Source: Neorhizobium populisoli (GTDB lineage: Bacteria; Pseudomonadota; Alphaproteobacteria; Rhizobiales; Rhizobiaceae). Taken from it: a stretch of 64,000 bases of DNA. The stretch is taken from assembly GCF_019430945.1 (NCBI RefSeq), contig NZ_JAHYCB010000002.1:641104-705103 (forward strand), in the 5' to 3' direction. A program made the position numbers and the translations under genes. A model generated the notes under the pieces. The model worked only from the letters and a program-made list of their open reading frames with translations, was not told where the DNA came from and searched no databases. Every line of letters begins with the position of its first letter. Position 1 is the first letter of the stretch. Below are positions 35,109-44,000 of the stretch, piece by piece.

Positions 35109-35326
35109 TCGGGATTACCTTCCCAGTTCCCGTCCATATCCCACCGGCGCCGTGGTGGAACCTTTAGATCAGGCTCGCTGCCGCCAAGCATGATCAACCG
35201 CTCCGCGGCTTCGTGCTGAACGAGCATGGTAAGGGCTTTTTTGATGAGCGAGGAAGTCTCGGTAATACCCGTAAATTCTTTGGCATCGGCGAGCAATTCA
35301 TCGTCGATCGTAACGGTTGTTCTCAT
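35105..35326 (-). CDS. vapB: VapB-like antitoxin
   Basis: 73 residues. The N-terminus MRTTVTIDDELLADAKEF and TETSSLIKKALTMLV form a ribbon-helix-helix or VapB DUF2191-type DNA-binding fold. The C-terminal tail (VPPRRRWDMDGNWEGN) would bind the toxin. First gene of the pair, probably autoregulated, but I see no perfect palindrome upstream. Confidence 0.88.
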   Translation of the reverse strand: MRTTVTIDDELLADAKEFTGITETSSLIKKALTMLVQHEAAERLIMLGGSEPDLKVPPRRRWDMDGNWEGNPE

Positions 35327-35416
35327 TGCAGATCTCCAGCTGCATCAAAAATAGCATCATGTTATGCGCCATTCAATGAGGCCGGACCGTCAGATGCTTG
35401 GTGTTACTTCTCTTTC

Positions 35417-36484
35417 TCACCCCCTGTTCGTAAACCGCGCGTTCCCCAACCCGGTGCCGATCGTCAGCACCGCCCAGCGGAAGACATCCTTCATCTGCGG
35501 CATCTGGGACAGTCCCTGGACGACTGCGTCGTTGTGCATGATGATGAACGTGTCGTTTTCACCAATCTTCGGGATCGCCTTGATCAGTGCGGCCGGCAGG
35601 TTGAAATGGTTGCTTTCCCAGTTGCCGCCCGGAAGGTTCTGGCCGCCGCGGGTGATGAACCCGTCTTCCGAAACCGTGCCGGGGCAGCCGATGCCGATCA
35701 GCGGAGCGAGCTTGAGGTTTGCCTCCTTGGCTTTCCCGATCAATTCCTCCAGCATCCCGGCAAGCTTTTCGATCGTCGCCGTTCGGCTCGGTTCGTGGTC
35801 GGCATGGCGCCAGAGGATCGATTCGCGCACATGCGTTTCGTCGAGGTTGCGATCCTTTCCCTTGCCGAATTCCACGATGCCGGCGCGGACATTGGTGCCG
35901 CCGATATCGACGGCCAGGATAGCCTCGTGTCCGTTCAGCATCCAATCGGGCATCAGATAGACGGAGCCGATCAGCCCGGCCTCGTCCGAATGGTGCATGA
36001 TCGGCACTAGCCCGATATCCACGCCGGCCGCTTTCAGCAAAAGCTGCGTCCTGGCAATTACCAGTTCCCCGACACGCCCCTGGCGAAAGCCGCCGCCAAC
36101 CACGATCCGCTCGGTTTTGGCCCAGCTTTCATCCTTGAGGAATTTTGCGATGACACCGGCAAAGTCTTGCGAAAAACCCTCAATCGCGCCGATGACGATG
36201 GCCGCCGCATGTGGGTCCTCGCCTTCCAGAAAGGCATCGATCTTCTTTTTGGAAAGCTCTTTGGTGGGCGTCTTCCCAAGCGGGTCCTTATCCTCCACCC
36301 GTATCAGCTTGCGCAATTCCTCGAGCTTTTTCCGGAATGTCTTCTTGTTCGCGGCATCACCGACGAAACCGTTCTTGTCGCGCAGCTGGCTGCTGTAGTT
36401 ATCCACCGTGAGCAGCGGCAGTTCCGATCCGCCATGCACCAATGGAGCCGTCTGGTTTTTCTTGTCCGATTTCGGCTTGGCCAT
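35417..36484 (-). CDS. ROK-family-like protein with circularly permuted motif order
   Basis: 355 residues. Residues 93-180 match the C-terminal part of ROK kinases/regulators: IVIGAIEGFSQDFAGVIA, IVVGGGFRQGRVGELV (GGG at 130-132) and SDEAGLIGSVYL (166-177). They are followed by what should be the N-terminus: VDIGGTNVRAGIVEF (192-206), GIGCPGTV (264-271), IIMHNDAVVQG (314-324) and TIGTGLGNARF (341-351), where the protein ends. So the actin-like fold is intact but opened at a different loop. The first 90 residues are a Lys-rich extension. Function unknown; sugar kinase or regulator by family. Confidence 0.85.
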   Translation of the reverse strand: MAKPKSDKKNQTAPLVHGGSELPLLTVDNYSSQLRDKNGFVGDAANKKTFRKKLEELRKLIRVEDKDPLGKTPTKELSKKKIDAFLEGEDPHAAAIVIGAIEGFSQDFAGVIAKFLKDESWAKTERIVVGGGFRQGRVGELVIARTQLLLKAAGVDIGLVPIMHHSDEAGLIGSVYLMPDWMLNGHEAILAVDIGGTNVRAGIVEFGKGKDRNLDETHVRESILWRHADHEPSRTATIEKLAGMLEELIGKAKEANLKLAPLIGIGCPGTVSEDGFITRGGQNLPGGNWESNHFNLPAALIKAIPKIGENDTFIIMHNDAVVQGLSQMPQMKDVFRWAVLTIGTGLGNARFTNRG

Positions 36485-36612
36485 CGATGAACCTCGATAT
36501 TGGAAGAATCTTGCGGGCGGGACACGGCAACGCCGGCCTGGCCAAAGAAGTTCCCAGAACGTCGTCCTGACGGCTTCGTGATCATCGTCAGCATGCTGCG
36601 CTTATCACTTCA

Positions 36613-36620
36613 TTAACCAT
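36613..36620. promoter_or_regulatory. Possible CtrA half-site upstream of the L,D-transpeptidase
   Basis: TTAACCAT, a half-site often reported for CtrA in rhizobia, lies 47 bases upstream of the lipoprotein ATG. One eight-base match is weak evidence. Confidence 0.25.
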
Positions 36621-36667
36621 AATCTTCATAAGTTGCGTCAACAACTTGACGCACCAAGGACACATTC

Positions 36668-37279
36668 ATGTCGATCTCCCGTCGCGGGTTTCTTGCCGGT
36701 ATTCCGCTTCTGCTTGCAGGCTGCGCTTCCACCATCAATGAGCAGACGAATTACGCAGCCCTGCCGAACGAGCAGTTCCCGCTGAAGACGGTCTCTCTCG
36801 ACAAGATCAATCCGGAGCTTCGCCGCACCGAGGTCGCCTATACGACGCCTTATGCGGCAGGCACCGTCGTGGTCGATACACCGGCTCGTCGCGCCTATTA
36901 CGTTCTCGGCAACGGCCGGGCGATCCGTTACGGCGTCGGCGTCGGCCGCGAAGGCCTGGCGCTTGCCGGCAATGCCTATGTCGGCCGTAAGGCCGAATGG
37001 CCGACCTGGACGCCGACCGCAAACATGCAGCGCCGCGAAGCCCGTTACCGCAAGCTTGCCGGCGGCATGCCGGGCGGCCCGAACAATCCGCTCGGCGCCC
37101 GCGCCATGTATCTCTATCGCAGCGGCAACGACACGCATTTCCGCATTCACGGTACCAACCAGCCGGAATCGATCGGTCACGCTATGTCGTCCGGCTGCAT
37201 CCGCATGATGAACCACGATGTCATCGACCTCTACAGCCGCGTCGGCGTCGGCGCCAAGGTCGTCGTTATTCAGGCCTGA
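36668..37279 (+). CDS. L,D-transpeptidase (YkuD family) lipoprotein
   Basis: 203 residues. The N-terminus MSISRRGFLAGIPLLLAGC has a basic start, a hydrophobic core and a lipobox LAGC (Cys19), so it is a lipoprotein; the RRGFLAG string also resembles a Tat signal. The YkuD catalytic motif HGTNQPESIGHAMSSGCIRM is complete with the reactive Cys. It forms 3-3 peptidoglycan crosslinks or links proteins to the wall in the periplasm. AAGGA lies seven bases before the ATG, and a strong terminator follows. Confidence 0.93.
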   Translation: MSISRRGFLAGIPLLLAGCASTINEQTNYAALPNEQFPLKTVSLDKINPELRRTEVAYTTPYAAGTVVVDTPARRAYYVLGNGRAIRYGVGVGREGLALAGNAYVGRKAEWPTWTPTANMQRREARYRKLAGGMPGGPNNPLGARAMYLYRSGNDTHFRIHGTNQPESIGHAMSSGCIRMMNHDVIDLYSRVGVGAKVVVIQA

Positions 37280-37304
37280 TCCCCACCGCCACAGGCCTGT
37301 GCAG

Positions 37305-37338
37305 AAAAGCCCGCCGTTTCAGCCACGGCGGGCTTTTT
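37305..37338 (+). terminator. Intrinsic terminator after the L,D-transpeptidase gene
   Basis: AAAAGCCCGCCGT (37305-37317) pairs with ACGGCGGGCTTTTT (37325-37338); seven-base loop and a T-run. It could serve both the + gene and the convergent - gene at 37361. Confidence 0.88.
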
Positions 37339-37360
37339 ATGTTCGGGAAGGGAGCGCGGC

Positions 37361-38377
37361 TCAGAAGCCGGAAAGCACCAGCTTGCCCCGGGTTCGGTTG
37401 CTCTCGATCATCGCATGCGCCTTCTTCAGGTTCTCCGCATTGATCGGCCCGACGACGTCCGAAAGCGTGGTGCGGATCTTCTTGGCATCCACCAGCTCAG
37501 CCACGTGGTTCAGCAGCTTGTGCTGCTCGATCATGTCCGCCGTCTGCCAGACCGGCCGGGCGAACATCATCTCCCAGTGAACCGACAGCGCCTTGCTCTT
37601 GAAGGCGCGCAGGTCCATCGGCTCCTTCGGATCGTCGATCAGCGAAAGCCTGCCCTGCGGCGCGATCAGCTCGAGAATGTCCTTGAGATGATCTTCCGTA
37701 TGGGTGGTCGAGAACACGAAGGCGGGCGCACCGATCGCCATCTCGGCAAGCTGCTTGGCCATCGGCTTCGAATGGTCGAGCACATGATGGGCGCCGAGTT
37801 CCTTGATCCATTCCATCGTCTCCGGCCGAGAGCCGGTGCCGATCACGGTGACATCGGACAGTTCGCGCAGCAGCTGGATCGCAATCGAACCGACGCCGCC
37901 TGCGCCGCCGATCACCAGAACCGCGTTCCAGGCGCCGGCCACTTTGTCCTGCACCTTCATGCGATGGAAGAGCGCCTCATAGGCGGTGATCGCCGTCAGC
38001 GGCAGGGCGGCGGCCTCCTCGAAGCTCAGGCTTTTTGGCTTGAACCCGACGATCCGTTCGTCGACCACATGAAATTCCGAATTGGTGCCGGGACGATTGA
38101 TGGCGCCGGCATAATAGACCTCGTCGCCCGGCTTGAAGAGTTTGACGCCCGGCCCGACCGCCTTGACGATGCCGGCGGCGTCATAACCCAGAATGCGGTG
38201 CTGGCCGGGCTCGACGGCGGCCGAACGGCGCACCTTGGTATCGACCGGATTAACCGAGACGGCCTTGATCTCGACAAGCAGGTCGCGACCCGTGGCTTCC
38301 GGTTCCGGCAACTCGATATTGATCAGCGAGGTCTCGGCGGTGATGGGCTGAGGTTGGTTGAAACCGATAGCGCGCAT
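37361..38377 (-). CDS. Zinc-type alcohol dehydrogenase-like / quinone oxidoreductase family protein
   Basis: 338 residues of the MDR superfamily. It shows the GroES-like N-terminal domain (VKAVSVNPVDTKVR, GYDAAGIVKAVG), the nucleotide site VIGGAGGVGSIAIQLLREL (about 155-173), and lacks the zinc cysteine cluster. It belongs to the ZADH/YahK-like NADPH:quinone reductase group. The gene is divergent from an HxlR-type regulator (110 bases apart), which in many bacteria controls reductases that detoxify quinones or aldehydes. Convergent with the L,D-transpeptidase gene. Confidence 0.9.
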   Translation of the reverse strand: MRAIGFNQPQPITAETSLINIELPEPEATGRDLLVEIKAVSVNPVDTKVRRSAAVEPGQHRILGYDAAGIVKAVGPGVKLFKPGDEVYYAGAINRPGTNSEFHVVDERIVGFKPKSLSFEEAAALPLTAITAYEALFHRMKVQDKVAGAWNAVLVIGGAGGVGSIAIQLLRELSDVTVIGTGSRPETMEWIKELGAHHVLDHSKPMAKQLAEMAIGAPAFVFSTTHTEDHLKDILELIAPQGRLSLIDDPKEPMDLRAFKSKALSVHWEMMFARPVWQTADMIEQHKLLNHVAELVDAKKIRTTLSDVVGPINAENLKKAHAMIESNRTRGKLVLSGF

Positions 38378-38487
38378 AGCGAAAATCTCCTTTGTTTCGT
38401 TGTATGGAGACTACATGGCGCCTATGTTTCCTTTCCGCAAGAATGCACATTTTTGGCCTATAGTGCCGAAAAGTATACCGTGAAAGG

Positions 38488-38889
38488 ATGCCTTCCATGT
38501 CCAAACCGCGCGCCAAACTGACAGGCAATTTCCCCGGCTGCCCGGTGGAATCGACGCTGAGTTTTCTCGACGGAAAATGGAAGGGCGTCATCCTCCATCA
38601 CCTGCTGGAAGACGGCACGCTACGCTTCAACGAACTGCGTCGCCGCATCCCATCGGTGACGCAACGCATGCTGACCAAGCAGCTGCGGGAGCTGGAGGAA
38701 GCGGGGCTGTTGCAGCGGACCGTGTTTCCGGTCGTGCCACCGCGGGTGGATTACGCGCTGACGCCGCTGGGGCTGAGCCTCGAGCCGGTGGTGACTGCCC
38801 TGCGGGTATGGGGCAAGGAGCATGTCATTTGCGAGAATGGCGAGAAATATGTGGTGATGCCGGAAGAGGGTACAGCGGAGGCTGCTTGA
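38488..38889 (+). CDS. HxlR-family transcriptional regulator
   Basis: 133 residues from ATG 38488 (an ATG at 38497 would also serve). The single winged helix domain shows the HxlR features: an N-terminal Cys (FPGCPVESTLSFL), GKWKGVILHHLLEDG, LRFNELRRRIPSVTQRMLTKQLRELEEAGLLQR and VEYxLTPLG as VDYALTPLG. The cysteine suggests sensing of electrophiles or redox state. It probably represses or activates the divergent quinone reductase gene. Confidence 0.92.
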   Translation: MPSMSKPRAKLTGNFPGCPVESTLSFLDGKWKGVILHHLLEDGTLRFNELRRRIPSVTQRMLTKQLRELEEAGLLQRTVFPVVPPRVDYALTPLGLSLEPVVTALRVWGKEHVICENGEKYVVMPEEGTAEAA

Positions 38890-38910
38890 TCTTCAATCTG
38901 CGCTGACGTC

Positions 38911-39050
38911 TGCCCCTCATCCGGCTGCCGCCACCTTCTCCCCGCTTGCGGGGAGAAGGACACTCGCAGTGAGCTATCCGTCTCTCTCAAACGTCGAGTC
39001 GAGGCACGTTCCCTCTCCCCGCGTGCGGGGAGAGGGTTAGGGTGAGGGGC
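38911..39050. repeat. Palindromic intergenic element (element D)
   Basis: About 140 bp bounded by TGCCCCTCA (38911) and TGAGGGGC (39050). It contains CACCTTCTCCCCG...CGGGGAGAAGG and CCTCTCCCCGC...GCGGGGAGAGG. It is the inverted counterpart of element C at 26479 and lies between convergent gene ends. Confidence 0.8.
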
Positions 39051-39069
39051 TGCTACGAGGCGATGTATA

Positions 39070-40299
39070 TCAAGCCGTCCCGCGTTTCTTCTCCAGCGCA
39101 ACCGACACGAAAAACACGCCCAGTCCGAGCAGCGACAGAAACGCCCCGATATACCCCGTCGCGGCAAATCCCCAACCCCAGGCGATCACCAGACCGCCGA
39201 GCCACGCACCAAGCGCATTGGCGATATTGAACGCCGAGTGCATCGAGGCAGCTGCGAGCGTCTGCGCGTCGGCGGCGACATCCATCAGCCGCGTCTGCAG
39301 CGCCGGGCCGGCGGCAAAACCGCAGCCGATCAGGAAGACGGTGACGTAAAGCACCGCCGGAATATGCGCGAACATCGCAAACACCGTCATGACGACGACA
39401 TAGAAGGCCATCGCCCCGCCGATCGTGCCTTTCAGCGAGAGGTCCGCCAGTCGCGAGCCAACGACATTGCCGACATTCATGCCGATGCCGAACAGGGCGA
39501 GCACCACAGCCACCATGCCGACCGGCAAGCCGGCGGTGACGGTGGTCGTCGAGGCGATATAGCTGAACACCGCAAACATCCCGCCGAAACCGATCGCGGC
39601 GATACCGAGCGTCAGCCACACCTGGCCGCGGCCGAAAGCGCTGAGTTCACGGCGAATGCTGGCGCCTTCCTGCACTTTGTCGCGCGGCTGGAAATACCAG
39701 AGCAGCACGACGGTCAGCGCGCCGATACCGCCGACCAGAAAGAAAGCGGCCCGCCAGTTCAGGACCTGACCCATGAAGGTGGCGAGCGGCGTGCCGAGCA
39801 GCGTGGCGATCGTCAGGCCCAGCATGACGCGGCCGACGGCGCGGGCGCGCTTGTTCGGCGGCACCATCGAGGCGGCGACTAGCGCCGCGACACCGAAATA
39901 GGCGCCATGCGGCAGGCCTGTGATGAAGCGGAGGATGGTAAAGGTCCAGAAATCCGGCGCGACTGCGCTCAACAGATTGCCGATGCCGAACACGCCCATC
40001 AGCCAGAGCAATAGAGTGCGCCGCGGCAGCCGTGCCGAAAGGGCAGCGATGATCGGTGCGCCGATCACCACGCCGAGCGCATAGGCGCTGATCACATAAC
40101 CCGCCTGCGGAATGCTGACCTGATAGGTCGAGGCGACATCCGGCAGCAAGCCCATGATCACGAATTCGCCGGTACCGATGCCAAACCCGCCGACAGCGAG
40201 CGCGATCTCGATCAGCGCAACGGCAAGCGGTGATAACCCAAGCCCCCCGGTTTCCGAATTTTTGGACGTGGAATCGTAGGCGGCTGCTGAATCGGTCAT
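39070..40299 (-). CDS. MFS exporter of the DHA1 (AraJ/YdhP-like) group
   Basis: 409 residues from ATG 40299, twelve membrane segments. Signature blocks are GTGEFVIMGLLPDVA near the N-terminus, LSARLPRRTLLLWLMG in loop 2-3, and GRVMLGLTIATLLGTPLA. The group includes exporters of sugars and drugs; substrate unknown. In-frame codons up to 40389 (starting MTRSPPGRV) overlap a hairpin that looks like a transcription terminator (40332-40369), so I take 40299 as the start. The gene is convergent with the HxlR gene across element D. Confidence 0.88.
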   Translation of the reverse strand: MTDSAAAYDSTSKNSETGGLGLSPLAVALIEIALAVGGFGIGTGEFVIMGLLPDVASTYQVSIPQAGYVISAYALGVVIGAPIIAALSARLPRRTLLLWLMGVFGIGNLLSAVAPDFWTFTILRFITGLPHGAYFGVAALVAASMVPPNKRARAVGRVMLGLTIATLLGTPLATFMGQVLNWRAAFFLVGGIGALTVVLLWYFQPRDKVQEGASIRRELSAFGRGQVWLTLGIAAIGFGGMFAVFSYIASTTTVTAGLPVGMVAVVLALFGIGMNVGNVVGSRLADLSLKGTIGGAMAFYVVVMTVFAMFAHIPAVLYVTVFLIGCGFAAGPALQTRLMDVAADAQTLAAASMHSAFNIANALGAWLGGLVIAWGWGFAATGYIGAFLSLLGLGVFFVSVALEKKRGTA

Positions 40300-40623
40300 C
40301 GGCTCTGGTCTGCTGGGCTTGATCTGCTGGCAAAAAAATGCGGGTGAGACGTGGGATGCGTCCACCCGCCCTGGAGGTGAGCGGGTCATGAAAATGACCT
40401 AGCTTGAAGATTAGCATGCGATTGTGCATTGCGGTAGCTCGCGGCGGCTACTCTGCCATGTGTCCCGCGAATGTGTGCCGTGCAACCAGCGGGTAGCTTG
40501 GCATTTTCGACGCTTGGAAATGCAGGGCCGATTTGCCGTTGATAAAGTTCAGGTGCGCAACCATTTCTCAGATGATCCGTTGTTCCGCCGCAAAATTCGG
40601 CCCCCCTTGAGAGAGCCTCGAAC
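40300..40623. other. Divergent intergenic region between the MFS exporter and the lipid kinase
   Basis: About 320 bases holding the promoters for both genes and the attenuator-like hairpins at 40332-40399 on the MFS side. Nothing coding is supported. Confidence 0.6.
40332..40399 (-). promoter_or_regulatory. Terminator-type attenuator in the leader of the MFS gene
   Basis: On the minus strand, GCGGGTG-GACG (40369-40359) pairs with CGTC-T-CACCCGC (40351-40340), loop of seven, then A and seven T's (40338-40332): a strong intrinsic terminator 33 bases before the MFS ATG. Just upstream, ACCCGC (40386-40381) can instead pair with the terminator's 5' arm, and a separate hairpin GGTCAT-TTTC-ATGACC (40399-40384) competes for that stretch. 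No upstream gene on this strand needs termination, so it is best read as leader regulation. The trigger is unknown. Confidence 0.65.
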
Positions 40624-41562
40624 ATGAACCTGTATGCCGTCTTCAACCGCGATGGCGGGACGTTCCGGACCACAGATATGGATGCCTATTGCGCTCATGC
40701 CCTGCGGGCGTTCGAAGGCGCGGGGCATGAGATCGAGTGCCACGTCGTCTCCGGCGACAAGGTGGTCGAGACGATGGAGAAGGCGGCATCGCTCTCCGGC
40801 GTCGATGGTCTGATCGCCGGCGGCGGCGACGGCACGATTTCGGCGGCAGCCGGCATCGCCTGGAAAAGCGGCATCGCGCTCGGCGTCGTTCCGGCCGGTA
40901 CCATGAACCTTTTCGCCCGCTCGCTGAAACTGCCACTCGATATCTGGCAGGTGCTCGATGCGCTGGCAGTCGCCACGCCTGAAAAGATCGACATCGCCAG
41001 CGCCAATGGCCGCAGCTTCGTGCACCAGTTTTCCGCCGGCCTGCATGCGCGCATGGTGCGCTATCGCAATTCCATGAACTTCGGCTCGCGTCTCGGCAAG
41101 ATGCGCGCGAGCACGCGGGCGGCGATCGGCGTCATGTTCAATCCGCCGGAATTCGAGGTGGAGTTCACGGTCGATGGAAAGTCCAGCTATCGCAGGGTTT
41201 CGGCGATCTCGGTCTCCAATAACGAATTCGGCCGCGATCCGCTGATGTTTGCCGATAGTCTCAATCGCGGCCATCTCGGTTTCTATACGGCTGACCCGTT
41301 GAAGCCGGCAGGTGTCGCCAGGCTGGTTTTCGATATCCTGCGCGGCCGGCTGAAGGAAAACGCAGCGGTGACGGCAATGACCGCAACCGAACTGGAACTG
41401 CATTTCCCGAAAAAACGTCACGATGTTCGCTGCGTCATGGATGGCGAGCTTCTGCCGATGGATCGCAAAGTCCTGCTTAAGATCCATGCCGGCGAACTGA
41501 CTGTTCTGGTCAACGAACCGCAGTCGAAGCCTTCCGAAGAAAAGGATGGAAGCGGAATCTGA
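40624..41562 (+). CDS. Diacylglycerol/lipid kinase family protein (YegS-like)
   Basis: 312 residues. The DAGK catalytic block GGGDGT is at 66-71 and VPAGTMNLFARSL follows at about 85-97, both conserved in bacterial lipid kinases. The C-terminal half (about 135-290) forms the beta-sandwich domain. It should phosphorylate a diacylglycerol or sphingoid lipid in the cytoplasm at the membrane face. The exact substrate is not known. Confidence 0.93.
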   Translation: MNLYAVFNRDGGTFRTTDMDAYCAHALRAFEGAGHEIECHVVSGDKVVETMEKAASLSGVDGLIAGGGDGTISAAAGIAWKSGIALGVVPAGTMNLFARSLKLPLDIWQVLDALAVATPEKIDIASANGRSFVHQFSAGLHARMVRYRNSMNFGSRLGKMRASTRAAIGVMFNPPEFEVEFTVDGKSSYRRVSAISVSNNEFGRDPLMFADSLNRGHLGFYTADPLKPAGVARLVFDILRGRLKENAAVTAMTATELELHFPKKRHDVRCVMDGELLPMDRKVLLKIHAGELTVLVNEPQSKPSEEKDGSGI

Positions 41563-41656
41563 TTGCGCTTGTGCTCGTTATGCAACCTTTCGCACATATC
41601 AGCGATCTGATCTATGCGCCGTGGATTCCGAGGCCGCAGCAGGCAACCGCCGGCGC

Positions 41657-43885
41657 TTAACTCGCCACCGCGGCAGGCGGCGGCGTCTGAAGCAAAGCCG
41701 CCGATGCCGCTGCACCCGCTTCCGGCAATGCTCCGGCATGGGAGCGCACCGTCACTGCATTCGAGGCAAATTCCAGCCCGGCTTCCCGGAAGGCGGCGAT
41801 CAGCTTCTTCATCGCCTCCCGCTTGATGATGCTCGGATTGCCCGGTCGGCTGGTAAACTTGAAGCGCACGATCATCGAGCTTTCGGTAATGTCCTGAATG
41901 CCCTGCATCTTCAGCGGGATCAGGAATTCCGATCCATAGTCCGGATCCTCCAGCATCGACAGCCCGACCCTTTTCGCCACCTTGCGGATCAGTTCGGTAT
42001 CCGCTTCGCGCTCGAAGCGGAACTCGAACTTGATCGTGCCCCAGTCACGGCTGAAATTGGTGACCGAGCTGATCTGCCCGAACGGAATGGTATGCACTGG
42101 CCCGTTGTGATGTCGAAGCCGGATCGAGCGCACCGTGATCTGCTCCACCGTGCCCTTCAACCTGCCCGTATCGATATATTCGCCGATGCGGAAAGCGTCG
42201 TCTGCGATGAAGAAGATGCCGGAGACCACATCCTTCACCAGCGCCTGCGAGCCGAAGGAGAGGGCGAGGCCCAGCACACCGAAACCGGCGAGCAGCGGCG
42301 CGACATTGATGCCGATCGAGCTCAGCACCAATAGTCCACCGACCGCCAGCACGGTGCCGAGCGCAAGATTGCGTACGACGGGCAGCGCGGTCACCAGCCG
42401 GCTCGTCGGCTTCTTCTCCTGATCGTCGTCATGTCCCGGCAGTGAAATCTGCGGCGAAGGCGCAATCGAGTCGAAATATTTCCAGATCAGCGTGCAGACC
42501 GCCCAGCTCGCGACGATGGCGAGGCTAAGTCGCTCCAGCCAGATGAACCAGCCGGTGGCGAGGCCGACATTGCCGCCCATCAGCGGCTGCCAGATCGCGG
42601 TGATCAGATGCAGTCCGCCGATCCAGGCCGCGCCGGAGACGACAACCCGAAGGCTTGCCAGCACCGCGGTCCAAAGGCCGGGCGCATAGTTCTGTTCGCT
42701 ATAGCGCACCAGTTCATTGATCAGCGCATGCGCTCCGAGCGCCAGGATCGGCACCGCGAGCAGGATGACCTGCGTGCTGTTGGCGGCAATGCTCCAGCGG
42801 GCGCTGTCCGGCGTGCCGGCGACGAGGAAACCTGCCAGCCAGATGACGATCGCAGACACGACATAGAAATCCGGCAGGATGTTGCCGATGACGCGTCGAA
42901 CAAGGCCTGGCCGCTCGCCGACAAAGGCATCGCGAATGCCGGAGCGTCCGCCAATGAACCAGACGAGCTTTTGCACCGTCAGCACGGTATTGCCGATCAG
43001 GAACCATCCGTCGGCCGTCGCGATATCCATTCCGAGCGCGGCTCCGAGCCGCACCGTTTCGCTGAAGAAGGCACCGATCACGCCATAGGCGACGATCATG
43101 CGCAGATGCCAGTGGGGACGCCGGATGGCAATCAGGGCAGCGCCGTTCCGCACCGGCTTGAACAGAAATCGGCCGGCGGCGGTATAGATCAGCGAAACGA
43201 CGACTGCCGTGACCACGCCGCGCGCGATCTGATGGGACACCATATGTGGCGCCAGGATCGAGTTGAGAACCATCCGCGACAGGCCGACGAAAAGCGCGAT
43301 GGAGGCAAGATCACCGATCAGCCGCGCCAGCGCCTGCCGAAACGTGCCCGCAACGCTCAGCACCCGTTCCCGGTGATGATGCACCAGATGCCCGAGCACG
43401 AACCGTATGACGAACACGCCGGCACAGGCGGCGGCGAGCGCCAGTAGGACGGCGAACCCGGCCTTGCCGTAGTCGCTGCCTTCGGCCGCAAGCCCGGCAG
43501 AGGTCATGCCCATCATGATCGACATGCCGAACAGACCGGACCATGCGATCGTCGCCCCGCGCCAGATCGCCGCTGAAAGCGTCTCCCAGGAGGCGGCGCT
43601 CATGTTGGTGACCGCCATTTCCGGCGTCGTCTCCATGACGGCAGGCGCAGCCGCAGCCGGTGGGTTGCTACCCGCATCCTGAACCTGCACGACGACCGGC
43701 TTGCCGGATTTCGTGGCGATATCCAGAAGCTGCCTGATATCGTCTTCGCTCTGGCCCGGTTTCACCACGATGGTGAACGGCTGGGCTTGAGGTTGTTGCG
43801 CAAGCGATGATCCCGCGCAGCCGATCATAATCGCCAGCGCAACTGTGACGATCCGGCAAATCTGCAACCACAGTCCCGAATGCAT
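41657..43885 (-). CDS. MscS-family mechanosensitive channel, large form
   Basis: 742 residues. Signal peptide (1-29, ending GSSLAQ), then a periplasmic part (FTIVVKPGQSEDDIRQLLDIA), many membrane segments, and the MscS core near 530-640 with GLALSFGSQALVKDVVSGIFFIADDAF, followed by the cytoplasmic vestibule (RLRHHNGPVHTIPFG). The N-terminal extension places it among the large YbiO/YjeP-like channels. It should open under osmotic downshock. The last 30 residues are Ala-rich. Confidence 0.93.
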   Translation of the reverse strand: MHSGLWLQICRIVTVALAIMIGCAGSSLAQQPQAQPFTIVVKPGQSEDDIRQLLDIATKSGKPVVVQVQDAGSNPPAAAAPAVMETTPEMAVTNMSAASWETLSAAIWRGATIAWSGLFGMSIMMGMTSAGLAAEGSDYGKAGFAVLLALAAACAGVFVIRFVLGHLVHHHRERVLSVAGTFRQALARLIGDLASIALFVGLSRMVLNSILAPHMVSHQIARGVVTAVVVSLIYTAAGRFLFKPVRNGAALIAIRRPHWHLRMIVAYGVIGAFFSETVRLGAALGMDIATADGWFLIGNTVLTVQKLVWFIGGRSGIRDAFVGERPGLVRRVIGNILPDFYVVSAIVIWLAGFLVAGTPDSARWSIAANSTQVILLAVPILALGAHALINELVRYSEQNYAPGLWTAVLASLRVVVSGAAWIGGLHLITAIWQPLMGGNVGLATGWFIWLERLSLAIVASWAVCTLIWKYFDSIAPSPQISLPGHDDDQEKKPTSRLVTALPVVRNLALGTVLAVGGLLVLSSIGINVAPLLAGFGVLGLALSFGSQALVKDVVSGIFFIADDAFRIGEYIDTGRLKGTVEQITVRSIRLRHHNGPVHTIPFGQISSVTNFSRDWGTIKFEFRFEREADTELIRKVAKRVGLSMLEDPDYGSEFLIPLKMQGIQDITESSMIVRFKFTSRPGNPSIIKREAMKKLIAAFREAGLEFASNAVTVRSHAGALPEAGAAASAALLQTPPPAAVAS

Positions 43886-44000
43886 GGAACGTTCCCCAAG
43901 GCCGACGGCGCAGGCAATCTGCGACCAATAACGCTGACCTTACATCAGCAAACTGGTGTCTGGCCAACCTTCAACGGACGCATTTATACGCTATACGAGG

